Positions 12,723-23,843 of a DNA stretch of 64,000 bases are shown here, piece by piece. The stretch's first letter is position 1. The number at the start of each line of letters is the position of its first letter. Origin of the DNA: Epiperipatus broadwayi. Lineage: Eukaryota; Onychophora; Udeonychophora; Euonychophora; Peripatidae. A program made the translations under genes and the position numbers. Location: assembly GCA_028023455.1 (NCBI GenBank), contig JAQFVV010000063.1, positions 3,527,081 through 3,591,080 on the forward strand. The letters are read 5' to 3'. The notes beneath the pieces are model-generated. The model saw only the letters and a list, made by a program, of their open reading frames with translations, ran no database searches and had not been told where the DNA came from.

Positions 12723-12889
12723 CCTAAAATTGACACAAATCAATTGCGGGTCATAACTTTAGCACTGATGCAATAATTCATCCATAAATTCAAACTTGGT
12801 CATGCGTGATACACTATTCATATTTATAATCATGCCAAAAAATGCATAGCTCACGCATTGACAGATTACCCCAGTCCCCAACTTTTTTC

Positions 12890-13215
12890 CATTCTACAGC
12901 ATATTTATTTGAAAATATTATAATTTATTATTCTATAGCATATTTATTTATTTCAGTACATCGAAAATATTATAATTTATTATTCTATAGCATATTTATT
13001 TGTTTCAGTAAATAAAAAATATTATAATTTATAAAAAATATATATATAAAAAAAAGTAATTACATACTCTTGAATGTTATCAAAAAACGTTTATTTGTTT
13101 CAGTACATCAAAAATATTATAATTTATTATTCTATAACATATTTATTTGTTTTAGTAAATATAAAATATTATAATTTATAAAAAAAAATATATATAAAAA
13201 AGTAATTACATACCC
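12890..13215. repeat. AT-rich tandem repeat
   Basis: Units built from TATTCTATAGCATATTTATT, TTTCAGTA and AAATATTATAATTTAT recur four to five times. A longer block ending in AAAAGTAATTACATAC appears twice, near 13050 and 13195. It looks like local slippage duplication inside the piggyBac-like element. Confidence 0.75.
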
Positions 13216-14083
13216 TTTAACGTTATCCAAAAACGTAATTTGAGAAGAGGGCCCAGAATCACGGACAACTTCAACGGAAAATCACAATAAATTATTCAGT
13301 AATTGATCCAACAATTGTGGAATAACTTTTTTACGATAAATAAAATGATAAAAATAAAAATAAAAAAATTTTTTTAGGTACACTTCGCTAAAAATATTCA
13401 TAAAAAATCTAAAAATTGTCGTACAGAAAAAATTCTTAGATTTTCAGGTTCATATTAAAATGGCGCAAAAAATGACGTATTGCGCGTGTGTGTGACGTTT
13501 ACCGTTTATGCGTAAACTCAGCTCAAAGTAGAAATTTCTAGAAAAGTCGTACAAAAGTCGTACTGAGGCTCAAAGGGTTAAGTGGCTGAGGGATTTTTTA
13601 AAATCCATAAATACTATTGCTAAGATGAAAAAATATTCCCTAAATTTTTCTGTTTCTTTAATTAATTTAATTTAAAACCAATAAATAAGCTTTTCTTAGT
13701 ATACACAATGTACGTGTTTATTACTGAATTACTTTGCTTTAAGAAAAGTTAAAACTTTAACTTTAGAATGATTTTATTTTAACAGCAAACTTAGATTTTT
13801 TTATTTATGTATATTATTATTTTTTTAATTTTATTATAATTATTTCTATAACTATACACTTCATATAAACTGTTTTTATCAACCTCTTATTATTATCATT
13901 AAAATTATTTTACCAATATTTGTAAGCATATTAAGTTTGAAATTTTTAATTGCTTGGGATATTAATTACAGTAAATTTGTATAAAGGTAGAAAATAGTTA
14001 CAGCAAATTTTTTAAAATTAATTAAATATTGCTAAGATATGTATATGCAGGATTTTTCAGTCTTTTTTTTTTTTTGATATATA

Positions 14084-14946
14084 CACCTGGGTCTCATTTT
14101 ACGCGATAGATAGGTTCCTCAGAAAACACGCGCAAACGTAATTGCGCAAAAATAGACGTAACTTATATTGAAAAAGGGGGGGGGATGCGGTCTGTGATTT
14201 TTCAAAATTCGCGTAAAAGCAAAGCACCAACGTAAAATTACTTTAAAATTTGTGCAAAAAAAAAATAAGGAAATAAAATATGACTAATAAAAAATTTCAA
14301 ATTTGAAAAAAATTGATACAAGACAAACTTTTTTTAACTATAATATTTAATTTTATTCAAAATAATATATTTTTATGCATAATTTACAGTACAGTAATTT
14401 ACATTTTTTTTATACACATTTTAATTATTATGATTTTCTGGTGACAACGTAATTAGTAATTAATCTTTGAGATGATGATTTTATTAATTGTTTACGAAGC
14501 TCGCGATATCCAGACATACAGCCATTTAGCTCTCATTGGAATTTAAGAGCATGTTAATGATTAGTGTCATTAATAAGAAAATAATAATTGATTACGTTCT
14601 TTTTTAAAAAGCAAATTTAAAATGCAAAATTAACACGCACAATGTTTGAACAAATTTACATTATAATCTTGTAAAATTTAATGTGTATATACACAAAATG
14701 TGGAAATCATGATTTTAATTTCATTATTGCATAAAATCTTACTATTATAAAGCACTGAAAATATTGAAATTACTAAGATGAAAGTCGAATTTCAATAACA
14801 TGCTATTACTTTCAATATAACGTAAGGGCGTGAAATTTATTATTTAAAGAAATAGCGCATTATCGGAGTTCGACTTCCAGTGAAACCTGAATCGCGTAGC
14901 TTCAAAATTATGTTAAATAAGTCCGTGTAAAAAAGAGACCCAGGTG
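14084..14946. mobile_element. pogo/Tigger-like terminal-inverted-repeat element
   Basis: The ends are CACCTGGGTCTC and its complement GAGACCCAGGTG, each flanked by TA, in an 863-bp element. The subterminal sequence (TTTTACGCGATAGAT, ACACGCGCAAACG) is rich in CpG and GCG words, as in Tigger-type elements, against a very AT-rich background. There is no open transposase frame. The interior from about 14270 to 14800 is AT-rich and unrecognised. Tc1/mariner superfamily is well supported by TA and TIR; the pogo/Tigger sub-assignment is a guess from the end style. Confidence 0.65.
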
Positions 14947-15494
14947 TATATATTTTGTGTGTGTGTGTTTCAGATAAATTTCTTGAATATGTTTATGCTT
15001 CAACTAAGATTATAGTAAATAATCAAAATGTCCATAGACAATTCTATTTACAAAGATTATTACAATAATAAACAGGCATTTAAAAAAGGGTTTATGAAAT
15101 TTACACATTTGAAATAGAACAAAATAATATGCTAACTTCTATTGATATAGTATTCTAAGCATGCTTTCAACTTGCTTGTATATTTGCAATGCATTGTCTG
15201 CTCTGAGAGAAATGATATGAAATATAAAGTCAAAAAAAGGCCTGGCATAATGCCAATAAATACATATGCTATCAATAAAAAAGTCCTGGGTCCCCTTTTC
15301 AAAAAAGTGGATTGTATAACTTAAAATCATTTACATTTTATAATCAACAAATTGTAAATCTCCACTTCTACAAAATCACATAATTTTCTGGAACTGTTGT
15401 TGTTATGATTATGACTACAAGTTAGTTGAAAGTATGCTTATCATATTATGTCAGTAGAAGTTAGCATATGTTAATCCAATAAATAAGTTTTTGG

Positions 15495-16703
15495 TAATAC
15501 CTAATCTGTTGATCCACACCGCGCGATGGCACTGTTTCTACACTAAAGCACATAAATATGCTGTTTACAAGACTGCTCATAGATCTTACGGCCTGTAAAC
15601 TGTTCAAACACTAAGATGTTGAAGTGCACCCTTACCCCAACATCTCTAGCATGTTGAACATTATTAGCGACGAGTATACGACACTCTCTATAGACATTAC
15701 TCTTGACAATTGTACAGCGTATGATATGAAGGTTTCTGTAGTTGTAATGATGAAAAGTATATTAAAATGGATTTTTTTTTTGCTTCAATGTATTGTAATT
15801 GATGTGAGTTAGTAAAAATTGTAACAAATCTTCAAATGACCCTACTTTTGTTGTCAGGGATCAGAATTCACTAAATGAGGAGTGTAAATCATGATTCAGC
15901 AAAGTTCACGATCAAGTCGCTCACTTTCCGATACTTTTTTGAGATCAAAACAGTTCAATGGCAGACGACTGTTCGGCATTGTAGTTTTGAGATTTACCTG
16001 CTACAGAAGCAGATGCGGTGGCCTTCTTTCAACCCCAAAAAAAGAAAATATTTTACCCAGCCAGAAAAACTGTCTTTGTGGTGGTTTAATAAAATTAAGG
16101 CGTTATCAAACATCTGAAATGGAATGCCAATCGGATCATTGGCGATGAAGGTGTTCCATTTGCTCATGGGATGGACTTTGAGAGATGCTTGTGAATCACT
16201 TTTTTGCAAGTAGTACGGCTAATTTAGTCTTGAAGCCGGGATCAGCTTACAGTGAAGCATATTAGAGCTAAGTTGGAAAGGTGTCAAAACTCTATAAGGA
16301 ATATGACGGCAGACCTTAGAGAATTCTGTCGAGAAAACCTTGTTTCTCGATAAACAAAAAAAAAAAGTTTCTTCAAAAACAATAAAAAAGACTTGGTTAT
16401 AAAAAAAAAAGTTTTTTTTTAAAAAAAAAAAGACCAGACAAAAAGAAATGTTTTAAAAAAAGATAGAATATTTTAAAAAGACAAAAAAAAAAAACAAAAC
16501 ATTTTTTTATTTTCAAGAAATATACATCAAACCGGTTACAAAAAAAACAAAACAATAACAACAACAACAATAACAAAACACAAACAAATCCAAAAATTTA
16601 AAACATAAATCAACAAAATTTAAAAACAGCCTGGTAACGTTATATCTATTTGTTTTTCACTAGCAACAGCACCATAGAGCGATATGGGAAATTAGATGAT
16701 GTA
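15495..16703. mobile_element. terminal-inverted-repeat DNA element, copy D2
   Basis: It matches D1 (8198-9128) over most of its left half, sharing for example AAACTGTTCAA, GATGTTGAAGTGCACCC and ATTATTAGCGACGAGTAT, and at the right end (TTTTTCACTAGCAACAGC). Its TIRs are decayed. It is about 280 bp longer than D1 and keeps a middle section (about 16090-16345) that D1 lacks. Short frames at 15875-16148 overlap in different phases and are not convincing as protein. The A-rich right third is shared with D1. I do not recognise a transposase. Confidence 0.7.
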
Positions 16704-17599
16704 TAAGCTTTTCTTAGTACACACCAAGTACATGTTTATTATTGAATAAAATAAAGACAGTACTGTATACAAAAAGAAAAAATAATAATAAAAAGTTGAA
16801 GGTTTAAATACACTGAAACTACATGTATTAATTATAAAAATGCTTTCAAGAAAACTAATTAATTGGCATAATTGAAATAGATTTAAGTCAAGACTTAAAT
16901 AATATAGACAGTGAGAGATAAGAATTATGTAATACATTTACATTTTAAAAATATTGAACATGATAATTAGAAGATTAGAAAGATTGAGAATGAGAAAAAA
17001 TATATAATGAAAGAATGATTAAAGAAAAAACTTTATATTGTGTTTATTTTGGAATTTTTTATTATTTGGGATTTAATTGATTTTTATTTTTTATTAAATA
17101 CACTTTATCAAAATATAATTTAGGTACAATAAATTTGTATCTAGACAGGAAATAATTACAGCAAATTCCTTTTTAAAGCAATTAAATATAGATAAGGTGT
17201 ACTTATATATATAGATTTTTAACTTTTTACTCTTTTTTTGCAAAATAATGTCTTAAAAAGTTGGTTTTTGTAATATTAATGATTTCATTCTCTGCTTAAA
17301 ATTTTAAAAATAAAAAATCAATAATGAAAAGAGAGAATTTAACTTTAAAACATTTTATAATTTATATATTTTATTTTATTAGAGCAGGTTTAACATTATA
17401 TATATAATTTTCAAGTTTCAATGCATCTTCAATTCCACCATATCATAAGCACAAAAACTCAGATCATCTTTTATTAAGCATGGATTTCATGAACAGCTTT
17501 CAGTTAATAGGTGAGCATATTTGTAAATTTTGTTTTTACTTTTGTGCTTCAAATTATAGTAAATAATTGAAATGTTAGTGGACAGGTTTACTTAATTTT

Positions 17600-17915
17600 A
17601 CAAAGATTAGTTTCAGTAGGAATGACGTTTAGTAAATTCTAAGTAATTTCACCGCCGTCATTCAGTCAAAAAACATCGTAAATAGTAATTTAAAGTGAGA
17701 ATTCTACTCACGCTCTCCTCAACAGTACTTCAGATTTGCTCATATAAAAGAATTTGTCGTAGGAATAAGAGGGTCCTTTTTATTCCTGCATAAATACTAT
17801 ATCTTGGATTGAAGAGGAAAGTATTCATTTATTTAACACTCTCAAAAGGTGCGTGCTCAATTAGCTTGAAAGACTGATATTTGAATGTAAAGATTAGTTC
17901 ACTAATTGATACATT
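17600..17915 (+). repeat. single arm of fold-back family E
   Basis: The segment contains GACGTTTAGTAAATTCTA, CGTCATTCA, TTCAGATTTGCTCATAT, GGAAAGTATTCATTTATT and ends AGCTTGAAAGACTGATATTT. The same words in the same order make up the arms of the palindromes at 40803-41440 and 62095-62860. Here only one arm is present, so it is a truncated copy. Confidence 0.7.
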
Positions 17916-18980
17916 TTACAAAGAAATAAGAATGTAATGAGATTTATAAACAGTGTCCCAAAGTCACCATATATTAGATAAAAGAAATTTTAAAAATTAA
18001 ATTTATTTGTATCAGATAAATAATTTTTTATCATGTTCAGATAGCGGCAGGCACACGTAAAAAATGGTCTGTGGGCGCCCCTAATGTAGGAGATTTTTAA
18101 GCAGATCAACTGATGACAATGTTGCAATTGTTCGCTTTCTATCAGGAGTTTCAGAAGTCTTTATCAATGATTCATTGTTATAAGAATTATAAATAAATAT
18201 CTTTTACATTTTTCAGACTTACAAATGTCATTCATATAAATTTCAGCTTCTGCAAAAATTAATATGCAATTTTTTGAAAGACTACAATATTATTGGAATG
18301 CTAAATTTCTATCAATTCTGTTTAGTAAATAAATATCTTTTGAAGTAATATTGAAATAAATTATCAAAACATCCATTTTTGTTTTACTGATTCAAAGAAA
18401 CAAATGTTATTCCACCTATTTGTATGGCATAATATTTTTCAATTCTATATTTATTATCCTGTTTTAATGTGTAGGTGTATATAAGAAAGTAGATGCATTT
18501 TCACTTTATCTGAAATTTTGTTAATAAAAGCAGAAATAATGTAGAAATATAAAGGTTTCTTTATTAAAAATATATTCATTTATTTAAAAAAATATCAATA
18601 TTTAATAAATTTTAGTTAAAACTCTAAACATCTCATTTATTGGGGAGTAAAAAATTATCATTTAAAAAAAAAAAAAAAGGAATTTCTTAAAACGTTTTTG
18701 AGATGTCTACATCTGCACTAATTTTTAATATGGATAATTTAAATCTTTTAATAAATTTTAAACTAACAGTGTATTGAATAAAAACATTTCTTAAAAAATT
18801 AATCATGCTAATTCATTAAAAAAAAAAAGAAAAAGAAATTCAATTGATGGATTTGGAGTTATTTTTTAAATTTCTTTCATAAATTATAATTATATTTTGC
18901 TAAAGAATGTAAAGTGATTCATAAAAAAAAAAAAAAAAAATTGATTTTCTGAATCAAAAATTTAGAACTTTTACTAATAG

Positions 18981-19095
18981 TAATATTTATTAAGGCTATA
19001 ACCTTAAGACTATGCACCTGAAAGAAACCACAGTAGGGACCTCTGTCATTTTTTTTAGGCACATAGTCTTAAGGTTATAGCCTTGATAAATATTA
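18981..19095. repeat. hairpin: about 39-bp inverted repeat with about 37-nt spacer
   Basis: TATTTATTAAGGCTATAACC on the left is mirrored by GGTTATAGCCTTGATAAATA on the right, and the pairing continues through CTTAAGACTATG / CATAGTCTTAAG. The spacer holds AAACCACAGTAGGGACC. The length fits either a tiny palindromic MITE or a precursor-like RNA hairpin. I found no second copy in the window to help choose. Confidence 0.85.
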
Positions 19096-19892
19096 CTTTA
19101 AGTAACGAGAATGCGCTTTATAAATATAATTATTACAACTTTTACTAATATGGGTTTTATGTACCTAGATTTTTTTTTTTTGATCTAATGCGTCTATTTG
19201 ACCAAAGCCATCTTATTTCCTTTTTTTACTCTTCAATGATGAAAACCATAAGCTAGAGAAATTAATCAGTACGGATGGTTCAACATTGGATAGGGATTGC
19301 CAAAGAATGTAACTGATAACATTTATTAAGAAACTTAGGACACCAAAAATATGTAGATACTGAATTGGTGTTATCAGATATTTAAGACTAATTTAACATG
19401 CTGGCTTAGATTCAAAGTATTAAGATATTAATTTGATAATAAAAAAAGGAATAAAATATATTTGTGCTTAAAGGTACATTAGATTGAGATCCAAAACTAT
19501 GACTGATGAGAGTAAAAGTTAGAAAGTAGTCTGGGGAAATTTATAGAATAGCACTAGAAAGGGATTTAATTAAATATTATCATCTCCCATCTATTGATTG
19601 TTCAAGCTTACATAAGATAGCAGATCTGGAATAGGCAAGCTACTTTAATTAAGAGTTGCATCTTGCATGAGTTAACAGTGTTGATTAAGATTTTGAATAT
19701 TAATCCAGTACTTATTTATATGCTCTCCATCCAAGGCAAAACAAATATTTAAGCTTAATCCTATGATATGTACATATATTCAGGATTGACCAATATTTTT
19801 TAGTATGAACTTGTTGCAGCAGACCATGGATAAGTTATATACAAAGATTATGTCATATGTTAATTTTTTGAATATTAAAATTCAAAGGTATG

Positions 19893-20657
19893 GCCTTTGT
19901 CAGTGAGGAGCCTTGGATCTGAGAGCGCTGCACCTAGATCTTAGGATCTAATGCAATCCTCCAGCAGCCACCTTTTATCTTTACTTAACTACAAAACTAT
20001 GAGAATGAAATTGAAAACACAATAATATTTTCAATCTAAGCTCAATAGCCTATATATAAGCCAGAAACTAGTTTGGGGATATTGGATGAGTAGGCTCTAG
20101 ATGGGGATTTTATGCACATATCTTCTGGCATCCATTGATTACTCTGGTTGGCACAGGGTGGCACTACTGTATCGAGAGTTTTGCCTGTTTAATAACAGTT
20201 ATGTGCTAGCATAAGAGATGGTGATCATGTGATGTTTAGTGGCTTAACGCTAATACTGCCTAATAGGATAGTCTGGTGGCTATGGTTGTTAAAGAGCCAA
20301 ATACACCCAAGTTTATGGGTGCTAAACTGAGTTCAGACCCATATGACCTATATAGGCTATTGAGCTTAGATTGATAATATTATTGTGTTTTCAATTTCAT
20401 TCTCATAGTTGTAGGTAAGTAAAGATAAAAGGTGGCTGCTGGAGAGTTGCATTAGATCCTAAGATCTAGGTGCAGCATTCTCAGATACAAGGCTCCTCTC
20501 TGACGAAGGTCATAAGCCAGAAACTAGTTTGGAGATATTGGATGAATAGGCACTAGATGGGGATTTTATGCACAAGCCTTCTGGCATCCATTGTTTACTC
20601 TGGTTGGCACAGGGTGGCACTACCATGTGCAGAGTTTTGCCTGTTTAATATGCATAA
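19893..20657. repeat. repeat family A: 456-bp tandem pair with inverted segment
   Basis: A block starting CCAGAAACTAG occurs at 20061 and 20517 (period 456) and runs about 130 bp to GAGTTTTGCCTGTTTAAT. Between them, 19896-20057 and 20349-20508 are inverted complements of each other (TCTTTACTTAACTAC versus GTAGGTAAGTAAAGA). The cluster is therefore a tandem unit in which one segment has been inverted. Other family copies are at 31392, 32193, 47491 and 50852. The family core carries a hammerhead-like motif, described separately. Confidence 0.8.
20490..20545 (+). ncRNA. hammerhead-like motif, family A (degenerate)
   Basis: CTGACGA at 20500-20506 fits the hammerhead box CUGANGA. It is followed by A, GGT, loop CATAA, GCC, A as a three-pair stem II, then GAAAC at 20520-20524, loop TA and GTT at 20527-20529 as stem III plus cleavage triplet. 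The flanking stem I (TCCTCT against TGGAGA) has two mismatches, so this copy is probably inactive. A fold-based search is needed to be sure. Confidence 0.4.
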
Positions 20658-21700
20658 ATAGTCATTTTCTTTATATACATCTCTTCACAGTTTTTTAGAA
20701 AACTGATATTGCCAAGTTTCATTTTTTTTTGACACCTCTTCCATAAAACATTTTGTGTAAAGAATTTTATGGAGTGATCTTATTATTATGACTTATATCA
20801 ATGCTTTTTCTGATTGATATATTTGAGCTTTCCATTTAATTTATAATAAAATTGATTACTTATTGATCTAAATATTTTGAGTGTAAATTCTGGAGAGATT
20901 TGATGTTTGACATCATGTTTCCAGAATTCTTCTGCAAGCAGTGGAGAAGAAAAAAACTCACTGGTGATATGAATATCCAGATACCCATTTACCTACCAAT
21001 AATTTTATGGATAGCTTATTGGATATATAGTCCATGGATATATAGACCAGCTACCTGAAAGAAAAATTCTTTTGTATAATGCCTGATAATGTTTAAATCA
21101 GTCACCTTGTTTTTTTGGAGCGTTCTCAAATAATAAATGAAAAGTCTGTCTTCCTCTGTCTTCTCTCAAGTATTGTTCCATGTGGATAGTTTACTATTCT
21201 TCCGAACTGTATTTACATTTTATATAATTTTATTTCACATAATTTTTAATATGCTTTTTTTTATTTTTATAAATGTTAAATGACTTCTTTTAAAATATTT
21301 ATATATATATATGTATGTTTGTGTGTATATGTATATTCTGTAAATCAATTTTAATTTGTAATTTTTTTATGTGAAAATTTTTGAATCCAGATTTATCCTG
21401 ATTGTGGACATTGTAAAATATACTAAGCATTATGCCATTCTTTTTGCGCTCCTTTGAGTATTTCAATAATTTTTTATTATTATTAAACTGACCCTTCTTT
21501 AAAATATTTTTATTAATTCTATTTTATTCATACTGTATATTTAAAAAAAAAAAAACAAAAAAACATTTCTTTTTCTATATTTTTTAAGCTTTATATGTAT
21601 TTAATTTTAATTTTTCTTTTTTTTTTAATCTTCAAATATTTACTGTTTGGTAACATTTTAAATTATAAAAATACTTATTTTTTTTTCTCTCTGTTTGCAG

Positions 21701-21784
21701 ATTCTACCTCAATTATGTCTTCTGATGGTGAGTTAAGAAGAACTAATGACCGTCTCCCATTAATATTTCTGCAAATTGCTGAAG
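21701..21784 (+). CDS. PARP6/PARP8: PARP6/PARP8-like gene, internal exon A
   Basis: This 84-nt exon follows a strong polypyrimidine tract and TTTGCAG and ends at GAAG|GTAGAT. It begins and ends in phase 1. The translation includes DSTSIMSSDGEL and LPLIFLQIAE. From memory of the family, this aligns with the N-terminal PARP8 stretch that has a DNTYVSSSE-like start and an IPVIFHRIATE-like end. PARP6 and PARP8 are mono-ADP-ribosyltransferases with a C-terminal catalytic domain, so this N-terminal part is outside the active site. An internal GTGAGT at 21728 is a stronger donor in the same phase. The split last codon joins exon B as GAA. The homology is short, but the exon chain supports it. Confidence 0.7.
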
Positions 21785-22154
21785 GTAGATCTGCAAATGT
21801 ATTTATTTTTATAAGCTAAGAAAGCATATTTTAATTTACTTCTAAGAAATTTTTATTTCATTACTGTACCAACATGATTTTTGATATTTTATGAATAATA
21901 AGGGCTGAATAATCATAGAGATAGTGATGCTATAGTTGAAGTGGTACTGCAGTACCACATAAAGGGTTACTTTTATATATTAACATATACAGGTGTCATT
22001 TAAACAGTACATGAATATTAATATTATATCATATCATATATTATACTGTATGTATATTTGCAAAGAAATCAAGTCATATATCACATGACCTAATTTAACA
22101 AACTTGTACAAATATTATCTAATGAGCTTGCCAATAGCTCTTAACAAGCTTTTC

Positions 22155-22216
22155 GGAATATCCCCAACACCAGACTGGTGTCTGCTTCTGGCTTCCTCAG
22201 TGAGGTGCTAGGATAT
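22155..22216 (-). ncRNA. hammerhead-like motif B1
   Basis: On the minus strand the box CTGAGGA (complement of 22194-22200) fits CUGANGA. The next conserved box reads GACAC instead of GAAAC (complement of 22178-22182), followed by loop CA and GTC (complement of 22173-22175). Stem I pairs ACCTCA with TGGTGT with one mismatch. The change in the GAAA box should abolish or weaken cleavage. Confidence 0.45.
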
Positions 22217-22530
22217 TCAAGCATTAGATTTAAAATACCAGGTCAAAGCCAGCACTTTATCTAATGGTTAACTATTAAGTAGAAAATTTGAAATTTTCAG
22301 ACATTCATATGTCTTCAAACCCAGATATCTAATTTAATAGCCATATGGGACTGAACTAAGTTCAGTACACCATATATTAATAACTTTAGCAATATAAGAT
22401 CGCCAAAGCCTTAATAGCAAAAAATATAATTGCAAAGAAATCAAGTCATATATCACATGATCTAATTTAACAAGCTTGTATTACAAATGTTATATAATGA
22501 GCTTGTTAATACCTCTTAACAAGCTTTTCA

Positions 22531-22592
22531 GAATATCTCCAACCCCTGACTGGTTTCTGTTTCTGGTTTCCTCAGTGAGGTGCTAGGATATT
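22531..22592 (-). ncRNA. hammerhead-like motif B2
   Basis: On the minus strand the order is ACCTCA, CTGAGGA (complement of 22569-22575), AACCAGAAACA, GAAAC (complement of 22553-22557), loop CA, GTC (complement of 22548-22550), AGGGGT. All invariant hammerhead core bases are present. Stem III is the two-pair AC/GU helix. Stem I pairs at five of six positions. Stem II has decayed: AAC against ACA gives little pairing. Probably weak or inactive. Confidence 0.5.
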
Positions 22593-22832
22593 TAAGCATT
22601 AGATTTAAAATACCAGGTCAAGCCCAGCACTTTATCTAATGGTTAGCTAGTAAGTAGAAAATCTAAAGCTATTAATATATGATGTATCTGAACTTAGTTC
22701 AGTCCCCAATGGCTATTTAAGTTAGCTGGATTTGAAGACATATGGATATCTGAAAATTTCAGATTTTCTACTTGATAGATAACCATTATATAAAGTGCTG
22801 GGCTTGACTTGGTATTTTAAATCTAATGCTTC

Positions 22833-22896
22833 AATATTCTAGCATCTCACTGAGGAAGCCAGAAGCAGAAACCGGTCTGGGGTTGGGGGTATTCTG
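22833..22896 (+). ncRNA. hammerhead ribozyme-like motif B3 (best copy)
   Basis: In order: stem I strand ATCTCA (22844-22849); CTGAGGA (22850-22856, CUGANGA box); AGC, loop CAGAA, GCA (short stem II); GAAAC (22868-22872); loop CG; GTC (22875-22877, with C17 at the predicted cleavage site); stem I partner TGGGGT (22878-22883), which pairs with ATCTCA at all six positions (two G-U). An outer helix, AATAT with GTATT, can extend stem I. Stem III of only two pairs is known from type I hammerheads in animal satellites and Penelope-like elements. An unusual point is a possible A-A mismatch at the base of stem II. Activity is inferred, not shown. Confidence 0.55.
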
Positions 22897-23584
22897 AAAA
22901 GATTGTTTAAAGCTATTGGAAAGCTCATTAGATGTGCATATTTATTTATTAATATATATATCAAATAAAAAATATGCATTAATAAATATAAAAATTTATA
23001 GATAAACAGAATATGGAAATGAACACCTATTAAGTGAAAGTTGATATTTATGTATTTAATCAAATGCTCACTTATTTTAATATTATTTGAAAGATCAGAG
23101 AATAGTTTAATGTTCAAAATCATTCCTGATTTAGGAAAAAACAAGCACTGTTTCTCTTTTTGTTCAAAGCACATTTTTAATTTTATTTTTGAATTTGGAA
23201 AAATACGAAATAATTGATTTTTTTGAAAATAAAACTCTCTGTAAACCTTATTTTGTTGTCTCACTTTTGTTTTGAATTCAGTTACAATTTTTTTATTTTA
23301 TTACCTGTTAGCTGATTCAATGTTTTAATTCTCATTTGTTTGGAGCAAAGAATTTACCTTCATGCAAAAAATAAAATTTTCATAGTCCTAGGTAGTTCTA
23401 TCAAAAATGTTATACTGTGTTTTCATGAATTGTAAGGTCATAAGTTATAATTTTATTAATAAGTTATATTAGATTAATCTGATAGTTTTCTCATTTTTAG
23501 CAGATTAAAATAAAGAATATTATATGCTTTTATTTTGATTAATCAAAATATTTATAAAGTTAGTTCTTTATTTACTCAAGTGCC

Positions 23585-23843
23585 ATGCTGTAGATTGCAA
23601 GCTTGAATAATCAAATAATCACTAATTAGCAATGCACTTTAAAAACAATCCTCTTTAACATATCTGTAATGGAAGCATTCATCTTGAAAGATTTTGTAGG
23701 ATTGAAGATTTATGCTGTAGATTGCAAGCTTGAATAATCAAATAATCACTAATTAGCAATGCACTTTAAAAACAATCCTCTTTAAGATATCTGTAATGGA
23801 AGCATTCATCTTGAAAGATTTTGTAGGATTGAAGATTTATGCT
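23585..23843. repeat. 127-bp tandem duplication
   Basis: The segment starting ATGCTGTAGATTGCAAGC at 23585 is repeated from 23712 with about one difference (AACATATC versus AAGATATC). The second copy ends at GCT, 23843. The near identity indicates a recent event. No coding or terminal repeat is seen in it. Confidence 0.95.

Larger units (their letters stand above)
11732..13577. mobile_element. piggyBac-like non-autonomous element
   Basis: TTAA stands on both sides (11728-11731 and 13578-13581). The ends are short inverted repeats CCCTTTGA and TCAAAGGG, the arrangement typical of piggyBac transposons (TTAA duplication, CCC/GGG ends). No piggyBac transposase frame is present. The 1,846-bp body instead holds a 157-bp tandem array at 12317-12722, an AT-rich tandem region at 12890-13215, and CpG-containing subterminal sequence near 13450-13560. 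The inverted repeat is short and the interior could not be matched to a known element, so the call rests on the ends. Confidence 0.55.
1..21700 (+). other. intron upstream of the first visible PARP6/8 exon (5' end outside window)
   Basis: No exon of the host gene could be identified before the acceptor at 21698-21700, so this is treated as intron, though a short upstream exon may have been missed. Its recognisable content is mobile DNA listed separately. The stretches 516-1405, 6931-8197, 9129-9990, 10075-10445, 13580-14080, 14950-15490, 16705-17595, 17920-18980, 19100-19890 and 20660-21700 hold only AT-rich sequence, homopolymer runs and short chance ORFs. I see no gene in them. Confidence 0.6.
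22045..22945. repeat. repeat family B: 372-bp tandem pair plus inverted third copy
   Basis: CAAAGAAATCAAGTCATATA starts copies at 22061 and 22433, a period of 372 bp. From about 22690 a third copy runs in the opposite orientation, so the right part is an inverted complement of the left (for example TGTCTTCAAACCCAG versus CTGGATTTGAAGACA). Each copy contains a core related to family A: a GGATATT box, TCCCCAnnnCAGACTGGT and CTTCCTCAGTGAGG. The core folds by hand into a hammerhead-like structure. The repeat begins about 260 bp after exon A. Confidence 0.85.

Noticed and set aside
15875-16148. Overlapping frames in D2 as a transposase
   Set aside because: Two frames overlap in different phases and neither has recognisable catalytic motifs; D1 does not preserve them.
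22839-23264. The 141-codon minus-strand frame as a gene
   Set aside because: It overlaps repeat B, is low-complexity with Phe/Ile/Lys/Tyr-rich composition, and shows no domain or splice support.
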